Counted from the first letter of the stretch, positions 10,963 to 22,302 are shown. The stretch: 64,000 bases of DNA from Eustoma russellianum (GCA_036186865.1 AP025043.1:34433657-34497656), one strand, 5' to 3'. The notes: generated by a model not told the origin, from the letters alone. Translations and numbers: made by a program.

Positions 10963-12090
10963 TGTTGGACCTGTATAGCACCACTAGAGGGGGGGGTGAA
11001 TAGTGGGTTAGCGGAAATTACACTACAATTACCTTCAAAAACTTGTTTGAAGACCCCTTTGCCTCTTTAGCCTCAGATTCTGGAATTTCCAGAAACAGTT
11101 CACTGTTTTGAGCGCTTTGGTTGAACCACTTATACACCTGTGCAAGCTCTCAAACTTGGCAGAGATCAAGTTTAGAATGTTTATAGTATGTCATAAAAAT
11201 TTCAGTCAATTCCAAGCAAGTTTGCACGTTCAAATAAGCAAGATAAGTAAAGTGTGCAATTCTGGCAGTTTCAGGCAGAATGTTAGCTTAACTTCAAACG
11301 ATGATATCTCAAAATCTACCCGTGCTATTTTGATGAATCTTATGTCAAATTAAACCTTATGATGTCTAGTTTAATTTGATATAAGGCTCACTTCAAGATT
11401 CGCAGGATAACCTATTCAAATTGAACAAGTTTTGCACACTGGTCAGAATTGTTCACAGAATGTAGCAACAATTTTGTGAAGACGATTTGAATATGCTAAA
11501 CTCCTTAGAATTTAGTGATTCTTGCGGCTAATGAAAGCTAACACATTGAAGTATAATATATCCAAAATTCATGCAATTCTAAGACTGTTTGCCTGTTCAA
11601 TTATGCGTGCCAAGTTAGTGTAATTCTCAGGCAGAAAACAGTAAGTGCAGGAAATAAGTAAAGAACACAAGGAATTATCCTGGTTCGGTCAATGTGACCT
11701 ACTCCAGTCCCAAGAGACACCTTCTCTTGGATTTCACTAAACACCAAACACCAAAGTCACCTTACAAAGCCAAAGGAAGAAGCTTTTCACCAACTTCTTC
11801 AAGAGACTTCACCAAAACAAACAGCAACTAGTTTGTTTCACCTTTGCACCTTTGCACCTTTTGCTCACCTCTAAGGAGTAAGCTTTATACACCAGCTTCT
11901 CCCTTACAATATGTCGTTTAAAAGGTGTTGAAATGACAAGAAATGAAGAACTATACAATCATAAAGCTTGCTGCAAATGTGTTCTTCAATATAGAAGAGT
12001 AGAAGAGAAGAATGGAGACAAAGAGCTGAATGTCTTGCTTGCTTTTCTTTTGTTTTTCGTTGGTGCACTTTTACTCTTCACCTTTGAAGC

Positions 12091-12098
12091 TATTTATA
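12091..12098 (-). promoter_or_regulatory. Element C LTR TATA box (left copy)
   Basis: The minus strand reads GGCTATAAATAGC, a textbook plant TATA box, about 1.6 kb into the LTR. It implies U3 at 13696 to about 12065 and R-U5 to 10963. The transcript start was not determined. Confidence 0.6.
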
Positions 12099-12276
12099 GC
12101 CAAGAGGACAGCCTAAAGGCTCCTTAATGTAGACGTTGGAATGGTTGATAAATGGAGAAAATTCAGCACTTTTCTAGCTATCCAAATTCAGCATTTGACT
12201 TTCAAAATAAAGTTGATCTTTTGATGCTTTGAATTGGTCTTCCAATCTGAACTTTTACCCTTCATCTTATCCATTA

Positions 12277-12287
12277 TAGCCGTTGGA
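12277..12287 (-). promoter_or_regulatory. Perfect MSA-type (MYB3R) motif in element C LTR
   Basis: The minus strand reads TCCAACGGCTA, matching the mitosis-specific activator consensus YCYAACGGYYA at every position, about 180 bases upstream of the TATA box. Other AACGG cores on the same strand lie at 12536, 12592, 12719, 12869 and 13100. The motif match is seen; function is inferred. Confidence 0.45.
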
Positions 12288-13696
12288 ATGAGGTGGAAAA
12301 ACAGCTTCATTTGAACGTTTAAAAGGCAGCTCCAATCAGCAATGTCCATGTGTGAATAACTTGCCATGTATGCAGCTGAATTGGCGTGTATTTTGAACAA
12401 TTTTATCTCCTCATTTTGAACACTAAATGAACGTTGGAATGGCCTAGAAGATAGGCATTGGAGAGTAGTTCAAAGATAGATAGAAATCAGCCAAGCTTTT
12501 GAGTTTGAATTAGTCTTCAACTTTTGAACACATAGCCGTTGCATAGCTTTCTTGGTTGAGAGATTTTTGCTCCAAATTTGAACCAAAATAGCCGTTTGTA
12601 ACCAGCTCCAAAATATACAAGAATAATCATTTGAAATCAGCACCAAAATAGGATTTATTTCAACTTGCCTTGACTTGTTCAAAATCTGAAAATTTGAACA
12701 TGATTTGTGTGCCAATATCCGTTTGCACACATATAATATATAGCCATTTATGTCTTCAACATGTAGCATAGAATACCATATGAAGAATGCCAAGAATTCC
12801 AAGAAAACCATAGATGTGATAACCATAACACAAGAATTCCAATTGAGATACCATGCTGCCCATGCTGCCCGTTTCCATAAATATAGGACATGTACTATAT
12901 GTGACATAAACACATATAAACATCATATAAACAATATATAACACATTAGAAGATCCATTGGCAAGTGAAGAGACCAGAATACCCCTTAGCACAAAAATAG
13001 GAATTTTGTCCTAGGATGAACCTAGACATGGTGCTGCTCCAGATTCATTTTTGCCATGATGTGACATGACTTATAAATGTGTCATATGATCATATAAATC
13101 CGTTGGAAGAAGACCAAATAAGAATGAGAAGTCCAAATGGTGAAATTACCAAAATAACCCTTATAAAGATCAATAAGCTTCACCACCATGTCAAGTCAGT
13201 TTTTATCCGTGTCAAGCATGCTTTTCCTCAGCCAATTAGATTCTAAATTGAATAAGGATCATGTGGGCTTTTGAATCACTCAATTTGGAGTTCATTTGCC
13301 CAAGATATGAACCAAAACCTGCAATAGGATACTAAACCGAGCAATTTGCCTTATATTGTAAGTCATGTGACTTCAAGGCTTGGTTAGATCATATAATTAA
13401 CATGTATTGGCATATATATCATCTAAGATCAGTTTGAACATATCTTGATTTAGACATGTGATTGAATTGGCCAAGTTCAATCTCATGATCTTAATCAAAC
13501 TTGTTCAATCTTGATTCATTCAATCAATTTCACATTTAGCTCATAAATTCTAGCTCATAAATTCAATCTCATGCACACATATACTTTAAACGTTATACAC
13601 ACATACATGCTCACATATGCATTTTGCAATATATCACAACAATCTACATGCTCACATATGCATTTTGCAATCATTCAAACATGATATATCACAACA

Positions 13697-13710
13697 ATCT
13701 CCCCCTTTTG
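13697..13710 (-). other. Element C polypurine tract
   Basis: The minus strand reads AAAAGGGGGAGAT directly before the LTR start TGTTGTG. Further AAGGGGGAG copies lie at 13791-13800, 13811-13820, 13846-13854 and 13875-13882, between here and the pol stop. Confidence 0.85.
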
Positions 13711-13932
13711 ATGATTTGCAAAATTACCCCACATATGTGTATATTAAGCATCTAAATCAAGTATAAGCTTCTCTTTAAATCAAGTTAAGCTGCTCCCCCT
13801 TAATGTGTTATCTCCCCCTTAACATGATATACCCTTAATGTGTTATCTCCCCCTTAACATGATATACATATATCTCTCCCCCTTAATTTTGTAAATTATG
13901 CAAAAGACTGAACTATGTGCACGGTGTAGTAG
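13711..13932 (-). other. Element C 3' untranslated segment with repeated polypurine-like motifs
   Basis: No gene. On the plus strand CTCCCCCTTAA recurs four times, with a duplicated unit of about 35 bp (13801-13870). Element G has one unit fewer. Confidence 0.7.
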
Positions 13933-16900
13933 TCAGGTGTGAGCAATTAATCCAAGTCTTGCACGTAAATGCTCAAAGATAGCTTGATTAAGGGGTTTAG
14001 TGAATATGTCAGCTACTTGTTGATCAGTTCTAACATGTTCAATGTGTATATGTCCAAGATTAACATGATCACGGAGAAAATGATAACGTACTTCTATATG
14101 CTTTGCCTTAGAGTGTAATACAGGGTTTTTAGACAAATTTATAGCACTTGTACTATCACAATAGATGGGGATATTATTTACTTGTATTTCAAAATCTGAA
14201 AGTTGTTGTTTAATCCATAATAGTTGAGTACAACATAGACTTAAAGCCATATATTCTGCTTCAGTAGTGGAAAGTGCAACACTAGATTGTTTCTTTGAAA
14301 ACCAAGATATTAGTGAGTTTCCTAGGAATTGACATGTTCCACTAGTGCTCTTTCTATCTACTCTACATCCACCATAATCTGCATCTGAATATGCATGTAG
14401 ACTTAGACTAGATTGTCTATCATACCATAAGCCTAATGTTGGTGTATGTTGAAGATATCTAAATATTCTTTTTATAGCTTTAAAGTGTGACAATTTAGGC
14501 ATACTTTGAAATCTCGCACACATACATACTGCAAACATAATATCAGGTCTACTAGCAGTTAGATATAGCAATGAACCAATCATAGACCTATATAGTTTTT
14601 CATCAAATGCAACACCATTTTCATCTTTGTCTAATTTTGTTGAAGTACACATTGGTGTTGGAGATGGTTTCAAGTTTTCAAAGTTGAATTTCTTTATCAT
14701 ATCTCTTATGTATTTGGCTTGATTGATATGTATACCACTTGATGTTTGTTTTATTTGCAAGCCTAAGAAATAGTTTAATTCACCAACCATAGACATTTCA
14801 AACTCAGACTTCATACAATCTTCAAAGTCTTTTACTAAGTTAGGATTAGTTGAACCAAAGATTATGTCATCTACATATATTTGTATTACAAGCAAATCTT
14901 TGTCTTTCTTTTTCAAGAATAAGGTACTATCTATGGTTCCTCTTTGAAAATTGTTACTTAGTAAAAAGTTGGCAAATCTTTCATACCATGAACGGGGGGC
15001 TTGTTTCAAACCATATAAGGCTTTCTTAAGTTTATATACATGATTAGGGTTCTTTGGATCTTCAAAGCCTGGTGGTTGTTTAACAAAAACTTCTTCTTGG
15101 ATATAGCCATTTAAGAATGCACTCTTAACATCCATTTGGAATAGTTTGATGTTATTATAACATGCAAAAGCTAATAAGAGGCGTATGGATTCTAATCTTG
15201 CTACGGGGGCAAATGTTTCATCGTAATCAATACCCTCTTCTTGATTATATCCTTGAGCTACAAGTCTTGCTTTATTTCTTACTATAACCCCTTGTTCATT
15301 CATTTTGTTCCTAAACACCCATTTAGTTCCAATGATTGATTTATCCTCGGGTTTAGGTACTAAATCCCACACATTGTTTCTTTCAAATTGGTTTAACTCT
15401 TCATGCATTGCATCTATCCAATATGCATCGTTTAAGGCATCATTCACATTCTTGGGTTCAATTTGGGATATAAGTGCATGCCATTGATCATATTCATTAG
15501 GATCTATTTGCCTACGTGTTCTAACCCCTTGATTTACATCTCCTATGATAAGTTCTTGAGGATGCTTTTGTTTATCTCTTATTTGCCACCAATTACTTGG
15601 TTGTGCATCTTCAATAGGTTCATGATGTTCAATAGGTTGGTTAGGCACATTTTCTTCATTATGTTCTTGTGTAGGGGGAGTTTGAACTTCATGCATTTCA
15701 AGAGTTTGATTTGGTGTTTCAATTTGATCATTTGTAGGTGGTAGGATAAGTTCATCTTCATCATGAAGTATTTGATCATTTGGTACATAGATTTCATGTT
15801 GATTACTTGTTTGGAGATATGCATTTTCATTGAACTTCACATGTATAGATTCAACTATCTTTCTTGTTTGTGCATTATAACATCTATATGCTTTAGAGTT
15901 CATTGAATATCCCACAAATATATGTTCATCAGACTTAGGATCAAACTTATCTAAGTTATCTTTTGTGTTCAATACAAAGCATTTACAACCAAAGACTTTT
16001 AGATAGTTTACCTTTGGGAGTCGTCCATTTAAGATTTCATATGGTGTTTTGTTCAATTTCTTTCTTATTGATAGTCTGTTGATCATATAACTTGAAGTGT
16101 TTACTGCTTCAGCCCATAAGAATTTAGGTACTTTGTTTTCTACCATCATTGTTCTTGCTACTTCTTGAATAGTCCTATTCTTTCTTTCAACTACACCATT
16201 AAGTTGAGGAGTTCTTGGTGGGGAGAATTCATGTTTTATACCCTTTTCATTACAGAATTTGATTAATTCACTATCTTTAAACTCACCACCTCTATCACTC
16301 CTTATCTTAATAACATGTGATTCATGTTCATTTTCAAGTTGTCTAATTAGATTAGTTATAGATGATGCACTTTCATCTTTTGAAGCAAGAAACAATGTCC
16401 AAGTATATCTTGAGAAATCATCAACTATTACACATACATAATAACTTCCACCTAAGCTTCTTGTTCTACATGGACCAAATAAGTCTATATGCAAGAGTTC
16501 TAGTATTCTTGACGTTGTGAACTCGGTTTTAGGCTTAAGGGATTCTCTAACATGTTTGCCTTTGATACAAGATTCACATAGTTGAAAATCATCCAAGTTA
16601 AGTTTAGGCAATCCTTTAACAAGACTTTTAGCGTGTAGTTTTTCTAAGGTTGATATACCAATGTGTCCTAAACGTCTATGCCAAAGATTGGGATCAGATT
16701 CATGTGAAACAAGACATTTTGTGTTACTACTTAGCATATCATCCATGTTAAGCACATATATGTTTCCTTCACGTTTTCCTTTTAACACAACTTGATTGTT
16801 TTTATCCATTATCTTACAAGAGGTGGAGGAGAAGAGAACATTCAAGTTGTTGTCACATAGTTGAGAAACACTTAAAAGCTCAAAGGTTAAGTTACTTACA

Positions 16901-17145
16901 AGTAGGACGTTTTTGATCTCAAACTTGTTTGGATCACCAACCTTGCCTTTGCCAATTATTTGGCCCTGGTTGTTGTCTCCAAAGGTGACTTTGCCACCTT
17001 TTGCAACGTTTTTAAGTGTGCTAAACAAATTTTTGTTGCCCGTCATATGTCTTGAGCAACCACTATCAACTATCCAATTGGCTTTGTTCTTTTCATCTTC
17101 TTTGTTGTTATAACCAGCAACTTGTCTTTCTTTGATGTTATGTAC
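13933..17145 (-). CDS. pol: Element C pol (protease, integrase, RT, RNase H)
   Basis: The frame is open from just after a TAG at 17146-17148 to the stop at 13933. The first Met (17046) falls after the protease site ANWIVDSGCSRHM, so I extend the coding region 33 residues upstream. Numbering from that Met: GAG-pre-integrase LWHRRLGH at 121-128 and CESC at 157-160; integrase catalytic D188, D251, E287; RT from about 550 with YVDD at 724-727; RNase H YSDAD 886-890, STTEAEY and KHIEVRYHF. Integrase before RT is diagnostic for copia. There is no lesion inside the frame. Pol has no Met start of its own before the protease, and is separated from gag by a short stop-containing spacer, so expression needs frameshift plus readthrough, or splicing. 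Confidence 0.93.
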   Translation of the reverse strand, partial: VHNIKERQVAGYNNKEDEKNKANWIVDSGCSRHMTGNKNLFSTLKNVAKGGKVTFGDNNQGQIIGKGKVGDPNKFEIKNVLLVSNLTFELLSVSQLCDNNLNVLFSSTSCKIMDKNNQVVLKGKREGNIYVLNMDDMLSSNTKCLVSHESDPNLWHRRLGHIGISTLEKLHAKSLVKGLPKLNLDDFQLCESCIKGKHVRESLKPKTEFTTSRILELLHIDLFGPCRTRSLGGSYYVCVIVDDFSRYTWTLFLASKDESASSITNLIRQLENEHESHVIKIRSDRGGEFKDSELIKFCNEKGIKHEFSPPRTPQLNGVVERKNRTIQEVARTMMVENKVPKFLWAEAVNTSSYMINRLSIRKKLNKTPYEILNGRLPKVNYLKVFGCKCFVLNTKDNLDKFDPKSDEHIFVGYSMNSKAYRCYNAQTRKIVESIHVKFNENAYLQTSNQHEIYVPNDQILHDEDELILPPTNDQIETPNQTLEMHEVQTPPTQEHNEENVPNQPIEHHEPIEDAQPSNWWQIRDKQKHPQELIIGDVNQGVRTRRQIDPNEYDQWHALISQIEPKNVNDALNDAYWIDAMHEELNQFERNNVWDLVPKPEDKSIIGTKWVFRNKMNEQGVIVRNKARLVAQGYNQEEGIDYDETFAPVARLESIRLLLAFACYNNIKLFQMDVKSAFLNGYIQEEVFVKQPPGFEDPKNPNHVYKLKKALYGLKQAPRSWYERFANFLLSNNFQRGTIDSTLFLKKKDKDLLVIQIYVDDIIFGSTNPNLVKDFEDCMKSEFEMSMVGELNYFLGLQIKQTSSGIHINQAKYIRDMIKKFNFENLKPSPTPMCTSTKLDKDENGVAFDEKLYRSMIGSLLYLTASRPDIMFAVCMCARFQSMPKLSHFKAIKRIFRYLQHTPTLGLWYDRQSSLSLHAYSDADYGGCRVDRKSTSGTCQFLGNSLISWFSKKQSSVALSTTEAEYMALSLCCTQLLWIKQQLSDFEIQVNNIPIYCDSTSAINLSKNPVLHSKAKHIEVRYHFLRDHVNLGHIHIEHVRTDQQVADIFTKPLNQAIFEHLRARLGLIAHT

Positions 17146-17213
17146 CTACAAATGTAAATAACAACTTAGGTACCCTTTGATTTTGGGTCCTTTCAAGGTT
17201 AGACAAGTTAAGT

Positions 17214-19382
17214 TCATGTTAGTGTACCTTTAGGTACCCAAACTTGAACAACCTTTCTTGGTTTTGAAATGTTAAAATCATGTTGCATATAATGAACAAA
17301 TAGTGGATTTTGATACATAGAATGTGATTGAAAAGGGGCTGCACATTTATGACTAGTTGGATAAGCATTGTAAGTTCTATATGCATTTGAATGTTGCCAT
17401 GTATATGAGTTATATCTTGGCCGTGAGTTATCATAGTTTCTAGGCCGTGTATAAGCATTGAATTTAGGCCGTGTATAAGCAAGATGTTGTATGTGTCTAG
17501 GCCGTGTGTTGTAAACTGATTTAGGCCGAGAGTATGTCATGTTCTTCACATAAGCATGTTGTTGCATATAAGGCATAACTTGAGCAGATTGCATACAACT
17601 TTGTTTAGGCATTCTTGTATACATGTAAGCATGGTTTCTAGGTGTATTTACCTTCCTATATGTTGATGCATTTTGCAATCTTTGTGATGAAGGTGGTGTG
17701 GGCAGAATAGGTTCATTTCTAAATGCATTTGGCCTATATTTCATGTTGGTTGAAGATGATACAAATGTTGTTTCCTTAGGTGTGTATTCAGCTTCTTTAA
17801 CATATCCAAGACCTTGTTTGTTATTTCCATGCTTTTGAGATGCAATAAGAGTGTCTAACATGTTGGAAGCATTCTTAAATTGTTCTAAAGATTTGTTCAA
17901 GTCTAGGTTGCATGCTTTTAATGATTCAAATTCAGTTTGTATTTCATGTAATTTAGACTTTAAAACGTTGAAATCAACACATTGCACGCATTGCACATTT
18001 TCATGTTTGTTCTTAAGTTCCTTAATCTGATTTTGCATTGAACTAATAGTGTTAGATGATTCAAGTTGAAGAACTTCTAGTTGAGAAGTTAGATTCAAGT
18101 TAGACGTCTCCAATTTGTTCTTCTCCTCAACTATTCTTTTCTTCTCCTTGGATAGCTTCTTATATCTATCATGCAACTTTTCTAATTCATCCAACAATTC
18201 ATCTTGAGTAAAATCACATTCGGAGTCAGAATCGAATGTTACCTCATTTGTAGACTTTGAAGCCAAACATGTTTGTGCAACTTCAGGTTCCTCCTCGGAT
18301 TCGGATGAAGATGTGTCATCCCAAGTGCTTGAACTTGCCTTGAGAGCTTTCTTCCTCCTTTGCATAGGTTCTACTCTAGTTTTTGTCCTTGTCTTTTCAT
18401 CCATGTCACGGTTTTTGTTCTTGTTTGGACAATCATATGATATGTGTCCTTGTTTGCCACATTCATAACACTTAAGTTCTTTATCATACCATTTACCATC
18501 TTGTTTGTTAGATTTCACATTGATAGGGGCAGCTGATTTTGCTTGTCTTTTAGTTGGTCTTTTCTTGAAAAACTTCCTTAAACGCCTAGCTAACAACATT
18601 ATGTCTTCTTCATCACTTTCATCATCACTTTCATACTCGGCTTGATTAGATGATTCGGGTTCATTTGTTACAAATGCAAGTGATTTAGACTTGTTACTAG
18701 TTTCAGCCTTTCTTATATTCAACTTGTTTTCATAAACTTTTAAAGAACCTATCAATTCATCAAGTTTTATTTGAGAAAGATCTTTGCTTTCTTCAATGGC
18801 ACTAACTTTGGCATCCCATTCAATTGGCAAACTTCTCAAAACTTTTTGCACTTTTTCTTTCATCAAAAACGTTTTACCAAGGGATTCAAGTGAATTGTAT
18901 AAGTTTGTAAGCCTTAAATCCATATCAACAATTGATTCATTAGGCAGTAAATGAAATGTTTCAAGTGTAGTCATTAACATGTTAATCTTTGATTCCTTTA
19001 CTTGATTAGTTCCTTCATGCTTCATTTCAAGACATTTCCACATATCCTTTGCACTTAAACATGAAGAGACATAGGCAGATTCACTCCTACTTAAACCATT
19101 CAACAATAATTGCATTGCTTTAGCATTAAGACTCATTTTCTTTTTATCTTCATCACTCCAATCTTTTCTATATTTCTCAACTTCTTGTGATAAGCCATCA
19201 ATTATAACATGCTTAGTAGGCACATAAGGTCCATCTTCAATGATGGACCACAAGTCTATGTCAATAGCCATTAAGAACAATTTCATCCTAAGTTTCCAAT
19301 GACTAAAGTTTTCTCCATCAAAAAGAGGTGGTCTTTGTGTGGACATGCCTTCTAATTCTATTTTCATGTGTGACTTAGACAT
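17214..19382 (-). CDS. gag: Element C gag, 722 residues
   Basis: Starts at ATG 19382, about 170 bases after the PBS. UBN2/copia gag core is at about 15-240 (FDGENFSHWKLRMKLFL, LPIEWDAKVSAIEE). An acidic patch (YESDDESDEED) is followed by the zinc knuckle CYECGKQGHISYDC, a coiled-coil region (DELLDELEKLHDRYKKLSKEKK onward), and a C-terminal Tyr/Arg/Pro-rich part with repeated YTRPR-like units. It ends VWVPKGTLT then TGA at 17214-17216. It forms the particle shell and binds genomic RNA. It is complete, unlike the gag of element G. Confidence 0.92.
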   Translation of the reverse strand: MSKSHMKIELEGMSTQRPPLFDGENFSHWKLRMKLFLMAIDIDLWSIIEDGPYVPTKHVIIDGLSQEVEKYRKDWSDEDKKKMSLNAKAMQLLLNGLSRSESAYVSSCLSAKDMWKCLEMKHEGTNQVKESKINMLMTTLETFHLLPNESIVDMDLRLTNLYNSLESLGKTFLMKEKVQKVLRSLPIEWDAKVSAIEESKDLSQIKLDELIGSLKVYENKLNIRKAETSNKSKSLAFVTNEPESSNQAEYESDDESDEEDIMLLARRLRKFFKKRPTKRQAKSAAPINVKSNKQDGKWYDKELKCYECGKQGHISYDCPNKNKNRDMDEKTRTKTRVEPMQRRKKALKASSSTWDDTSSSESEEEPEVAQTCLASKSTNEVTFDSDSECDFTQDELLDELEKLHDRYKKLSKEKKRIVEEKNKLETSNLNLTSQLEVLQLESSNTISSMQNQIKELKNKHENVQCVQCVDFNVLKSKLHEIQTEFESLKACNLDLNKSLEQFKNASNMLDTLIASQKHGNNKQGLGYVKEAEYTPKETTFVSSSTNMKYRPNAFRNEPILPTPPSSQRLQNASTYRKVNTPRNHAYMYTRMPKQSCMQSAQVMPYMQQHAYVKNMTYSRPKSVYNTRPRHIQHLAYTRPKFNAYTRPRNYDNSRPRYNSYTWQHSNAYRTYNAYPTSHKCAAPFQSHSMYQNPLFVHYMQHDFNISKPRKVVQVWVPKGTLT

Positions 19383-19554
19383 GCTTCTTAGTGTGTGAGA
19401 AAACGTTTAAAACACTTATAAGAAGGAAAGAAAGTGTCACCTTGTTGTAGATACCAAATATGAAGAATATAAGAAAACCAGAAAATTTCCAGCAACTTTG
19501 CAACTTGGAGTGTAAACTGTTTTCAGCTCAAATAAGAATATGGTGCTCAACCTT

Positions 19555-19566
19555 GCTCTGATACCA
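19555..19566 (-). other. Element C primer-binding site (tRNA-iMet)
   Basis: TGGTATCAGAGC on the minus strand, two bases from the 5' LTR. Confidence 0.95.
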
Positions 19567-19568
19567 CT

Positions 19569-22302
19569 TGTTGGACCTGTATAGCACCACTAGAGGGGGG
19601 GGTGAATAGTGGGTTAGCGGAAATTACACTACAATTACCTTCAAAAACTTGTTTGAAGACCCCTTTGCCTCTTTAGCCTCAGATTCTGGAATTTCCAGAA
19701 ACAGTTCACTGTTTTGAGCGCTTTGGTTGAACCACTTATACACCTGTGCAAGCTCTCAAACTTGGCAGAGATCAAGTTTAGAATGTTTATAGTATGTCAT
19801 AAAAATTTCAGTCAATTCCAAGCAAGTTTGCACGTTCAAATAAGCAAGATAAGTAAAGTGTGCAATTCTGGCAGTTTCAGGCAGAATGTTAGCTTAACTT
19901 CAAACGATGATATCTCAAAATCTACCCGTGCTATTTTGATGAATCTTATGTCAAATTAAACCTTATGATGTCTAGTTTAATTTGATATAAGGCTCACTTC
20001 AAGATTCGCAGGATAACCTATTCAAATTGAACAAGTTTTGCACACTGGTCAGAATTGTTCACAGAATGTAGCAACAATTTTGTGAAGACGATTTGAATAT
20101 GCTAAACTCCTTAGAATTTAGTGATTCTTGCGGCTAATGAAAGCTAACACATTGAAGTATAATATATCCAAAATTCATGCAATTCTAAGACTGTTTGCCT
20201 GTTCAATTATGCGTGCCAAGTTAGTGTAATTCTCAGGCAGAAAACAGTAAGTGCAGGAAATAAGTAAAGAACACAAGGAATTATCCTGGTTCGGTCAATG
20301 TGACCTACTCCAGTCCCAAGAGACACCTTCTCTTGGATTTCACTAAACACCAAACACCAAAGTCACCTTACAAAGCCAAAGGAAGAAGCTTTTCACCAAC
20401 TTCTTCAAGAGACTTCACCAAAACAAACAGCAACTAGTTTGTTTCACCTTTGCACCTTTGCACCTTTTGCTCACCTCTAAGGAGTAAGCTTTATACACCA
20501 GCTTCTCCCTTACAATATGTCGTTTAAAAGGTGTTGAAATGACAAGAAATGAAGAACTATACAATCATAAAGCTTGCTGCAAATGTGTTCTTCAATATAG
20601 AAGAGTAGAAGAGAAGAATGGAGACAAAGAGCTGAATGTCTTGCTTGCTTTTCTTTTGTTTTTCGTTGGTGCACTTTTACTCTTCACCTTTGAAGCTATT
20701 TATAGCCAAGAGGACAGCCTAAAGGCTCCTTAATGTAGACGTTGGAATGGTTGATAAATGGAGAAAATTCAGCACTTTTCTAGCTATCCAAATTCAGCAT
20801 TTGACTTTCAAAATAAAGTTGATCTTTTGATGCTTTGAATTGGTCTTCCAATCTGAACTTTTACCCTTCATCTTATCCATTATAGCCGTTGGAATGAGGT
20901 GGAAAAACAGCTTCATTTGAACGTTTAAAAGGCAGCTCCAATCAGCAATGTCCATGTGTGAATAACTTGCCATGTATGCAGCTGAATTGGCGTGTATTTT
21001 GAACAATTTTATCTCCTCATTTTGAACACTAAATGAACGTTGGAATGGCCTAGAAGATAGGCATTGGAGAGTAGTTCAAAGATAGATAGAAATCAGCCAA
21101 GCTTTTGAGTTTGAATTAGTCTTCAACTTTTGAACACATAGCCGTTGCATAGCTTTCTTGGTTGAGAGATTTTTGCTCCAAATTTGAACCAAAATAGCCG
21201 TTTGTAACCAGCTCCAAAATATACAAGAATAATCATTTGAAATCAGCACCAAAATAGGATTTATTTCAACTTGCCTTGACTTGTTCAAAATCTGAAAATT
21301 TGAACATGATTTGTGTGCCAATATCCGTTTGCACACATATAATATATAGCCATTTATGTCTTCAACATGTAGCATAGAATACCATATGAAGAATGCCAAG
21401 AATTCCAAGAAAACCATAGATGTGATAACCATAACACAAGAATTCCAATTGAGATACCATGCTGCCCATGCTGCCCGTTTCCATAAATATAGGACATGTA
21501 CTATATGTGACATAAACACATATAAACATCATATAAACAATATATAACACATTAGAAGATCCATTGGCAAGTGAAGAGACCAGAATACCCCTTAGCACAA
21601 AAATAGGAATTTTGTCCTAGGATGAACCTAGACATGGTGCTGCTCCAGATTCATTTTTGCCATGATGTGACATGACTTATAAATGTGTCATATGATCATA
21701 TAAATCCGTTGGAAGAAGACCAAATAAGAATGAGAAGTCCAAATGGTGAAATTACCAAAATAACCCTTATAAAGATCAATAAGCTTCACCACCATGTCAA
21801 GTCAGTTTTTATCCGTGTCAAGCATGCTTTTCCTCAGCCAATTAGATTCTAAATTGAATAAGGATCATGTGGGCTTTTGAATCACTCAATTTGGAGTTCA
21901 TTTGCCCAAGATATGAACCAAAACCTGCAATAGGATACTAAACCGAGCAATTTGCCTTATATTGTAAGTCATGTGACTTCAAGGCTTGGTTAGATCATAT
22001 AATTAACATGTATTGGCATATATATCATCTAAGATCAGTTTGAACATATCTTGATTTAGACATGTGATTGAATTGGCCAAGTTCAATCTCATGATCTTAA
22101 TCAAACTTGTTCAATCTTGATTCATTCAATCAATTTCACATTTAGCTCATAAATTCTAGCTCATAAATTCAATCTCATGCACACATATACTTTAAACGTT
22201 ATACACACATACATGCTCACATATGCATTTTGCAATATATCACAACAATCTACATGCTCACATATGCATTTTGCAATCATTCAAACATGATATATCACAA
22301 CA
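19569..22302 (-). repeat. Element C 5' LTR (right)
   Basis: 2734-bp partner of 10963-13696, no difference seen. As the 5' LTR it would be the working promoter copy, with TATA at 20697-20704 and the MSA-type motif at 20883-20893. The short open frames inside it are the same as in the left LTR and show no protein-like features. Confidence 0.95.
20697..20704 (-). promoter_or_regulatory. Element C 5' LTR TATA box
   Basis: TATAAATA on the minus strand at the same LTR offset (1128) as 12091-12098. This is the copy that would drive element C transcription. Confidence 0.6.

Larger units (their letters stand above)
10963..13696 (-). repeat. Element C 3' LTR (left)
   Basis: 2734-bp repeat identical by eye to 19569-22302. 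In element sense it begins TGTTGTGATATATC and ends CAGGTCCAACA. It holds a TATA box (12091-12098) and six AACGG motifs further upstream. A G-run near the end (AGAGGGGGGGG on the plus strand) is typical of this family and varies in length between copies. Confidence 0.95.
10963..22302 (-). mobile_element. Element C: complete Ty1/copia retrotransposon with 2.7-kb LTRs, inserted in A RT
   Basis: Seen: LTRs at 10963-13696 and 19569-22302, both 2734 bp, TGTTG...CAACA ends, flanked by CCCCA duplications. PBS at 19555-19566 and polypurine tract at 13697-13710 set the minus orientation. The domain order integrase-RT-RNase H identifies copia. The long LTRs, long coiled-coil gag and the KSTSGTCQFLG/ALSTTEAEY RNase H sequence suggest the SIRE/Maximus clade, by recognition only. 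I see no difference between the two LTRs, so insertion is very recent. Gag and pol are both undamaged, which makes this a candidate autonomous element and the likely helper for element G. Confidence 0.95.

Noticed and set aside
20794..21598. Open frames of 70-147 codons repeated in both C LTRs
   Set aside because: They are identical only because the LTRs are identical. They overlap on both strands, are broken in the G LTRs, and show no protein motif.
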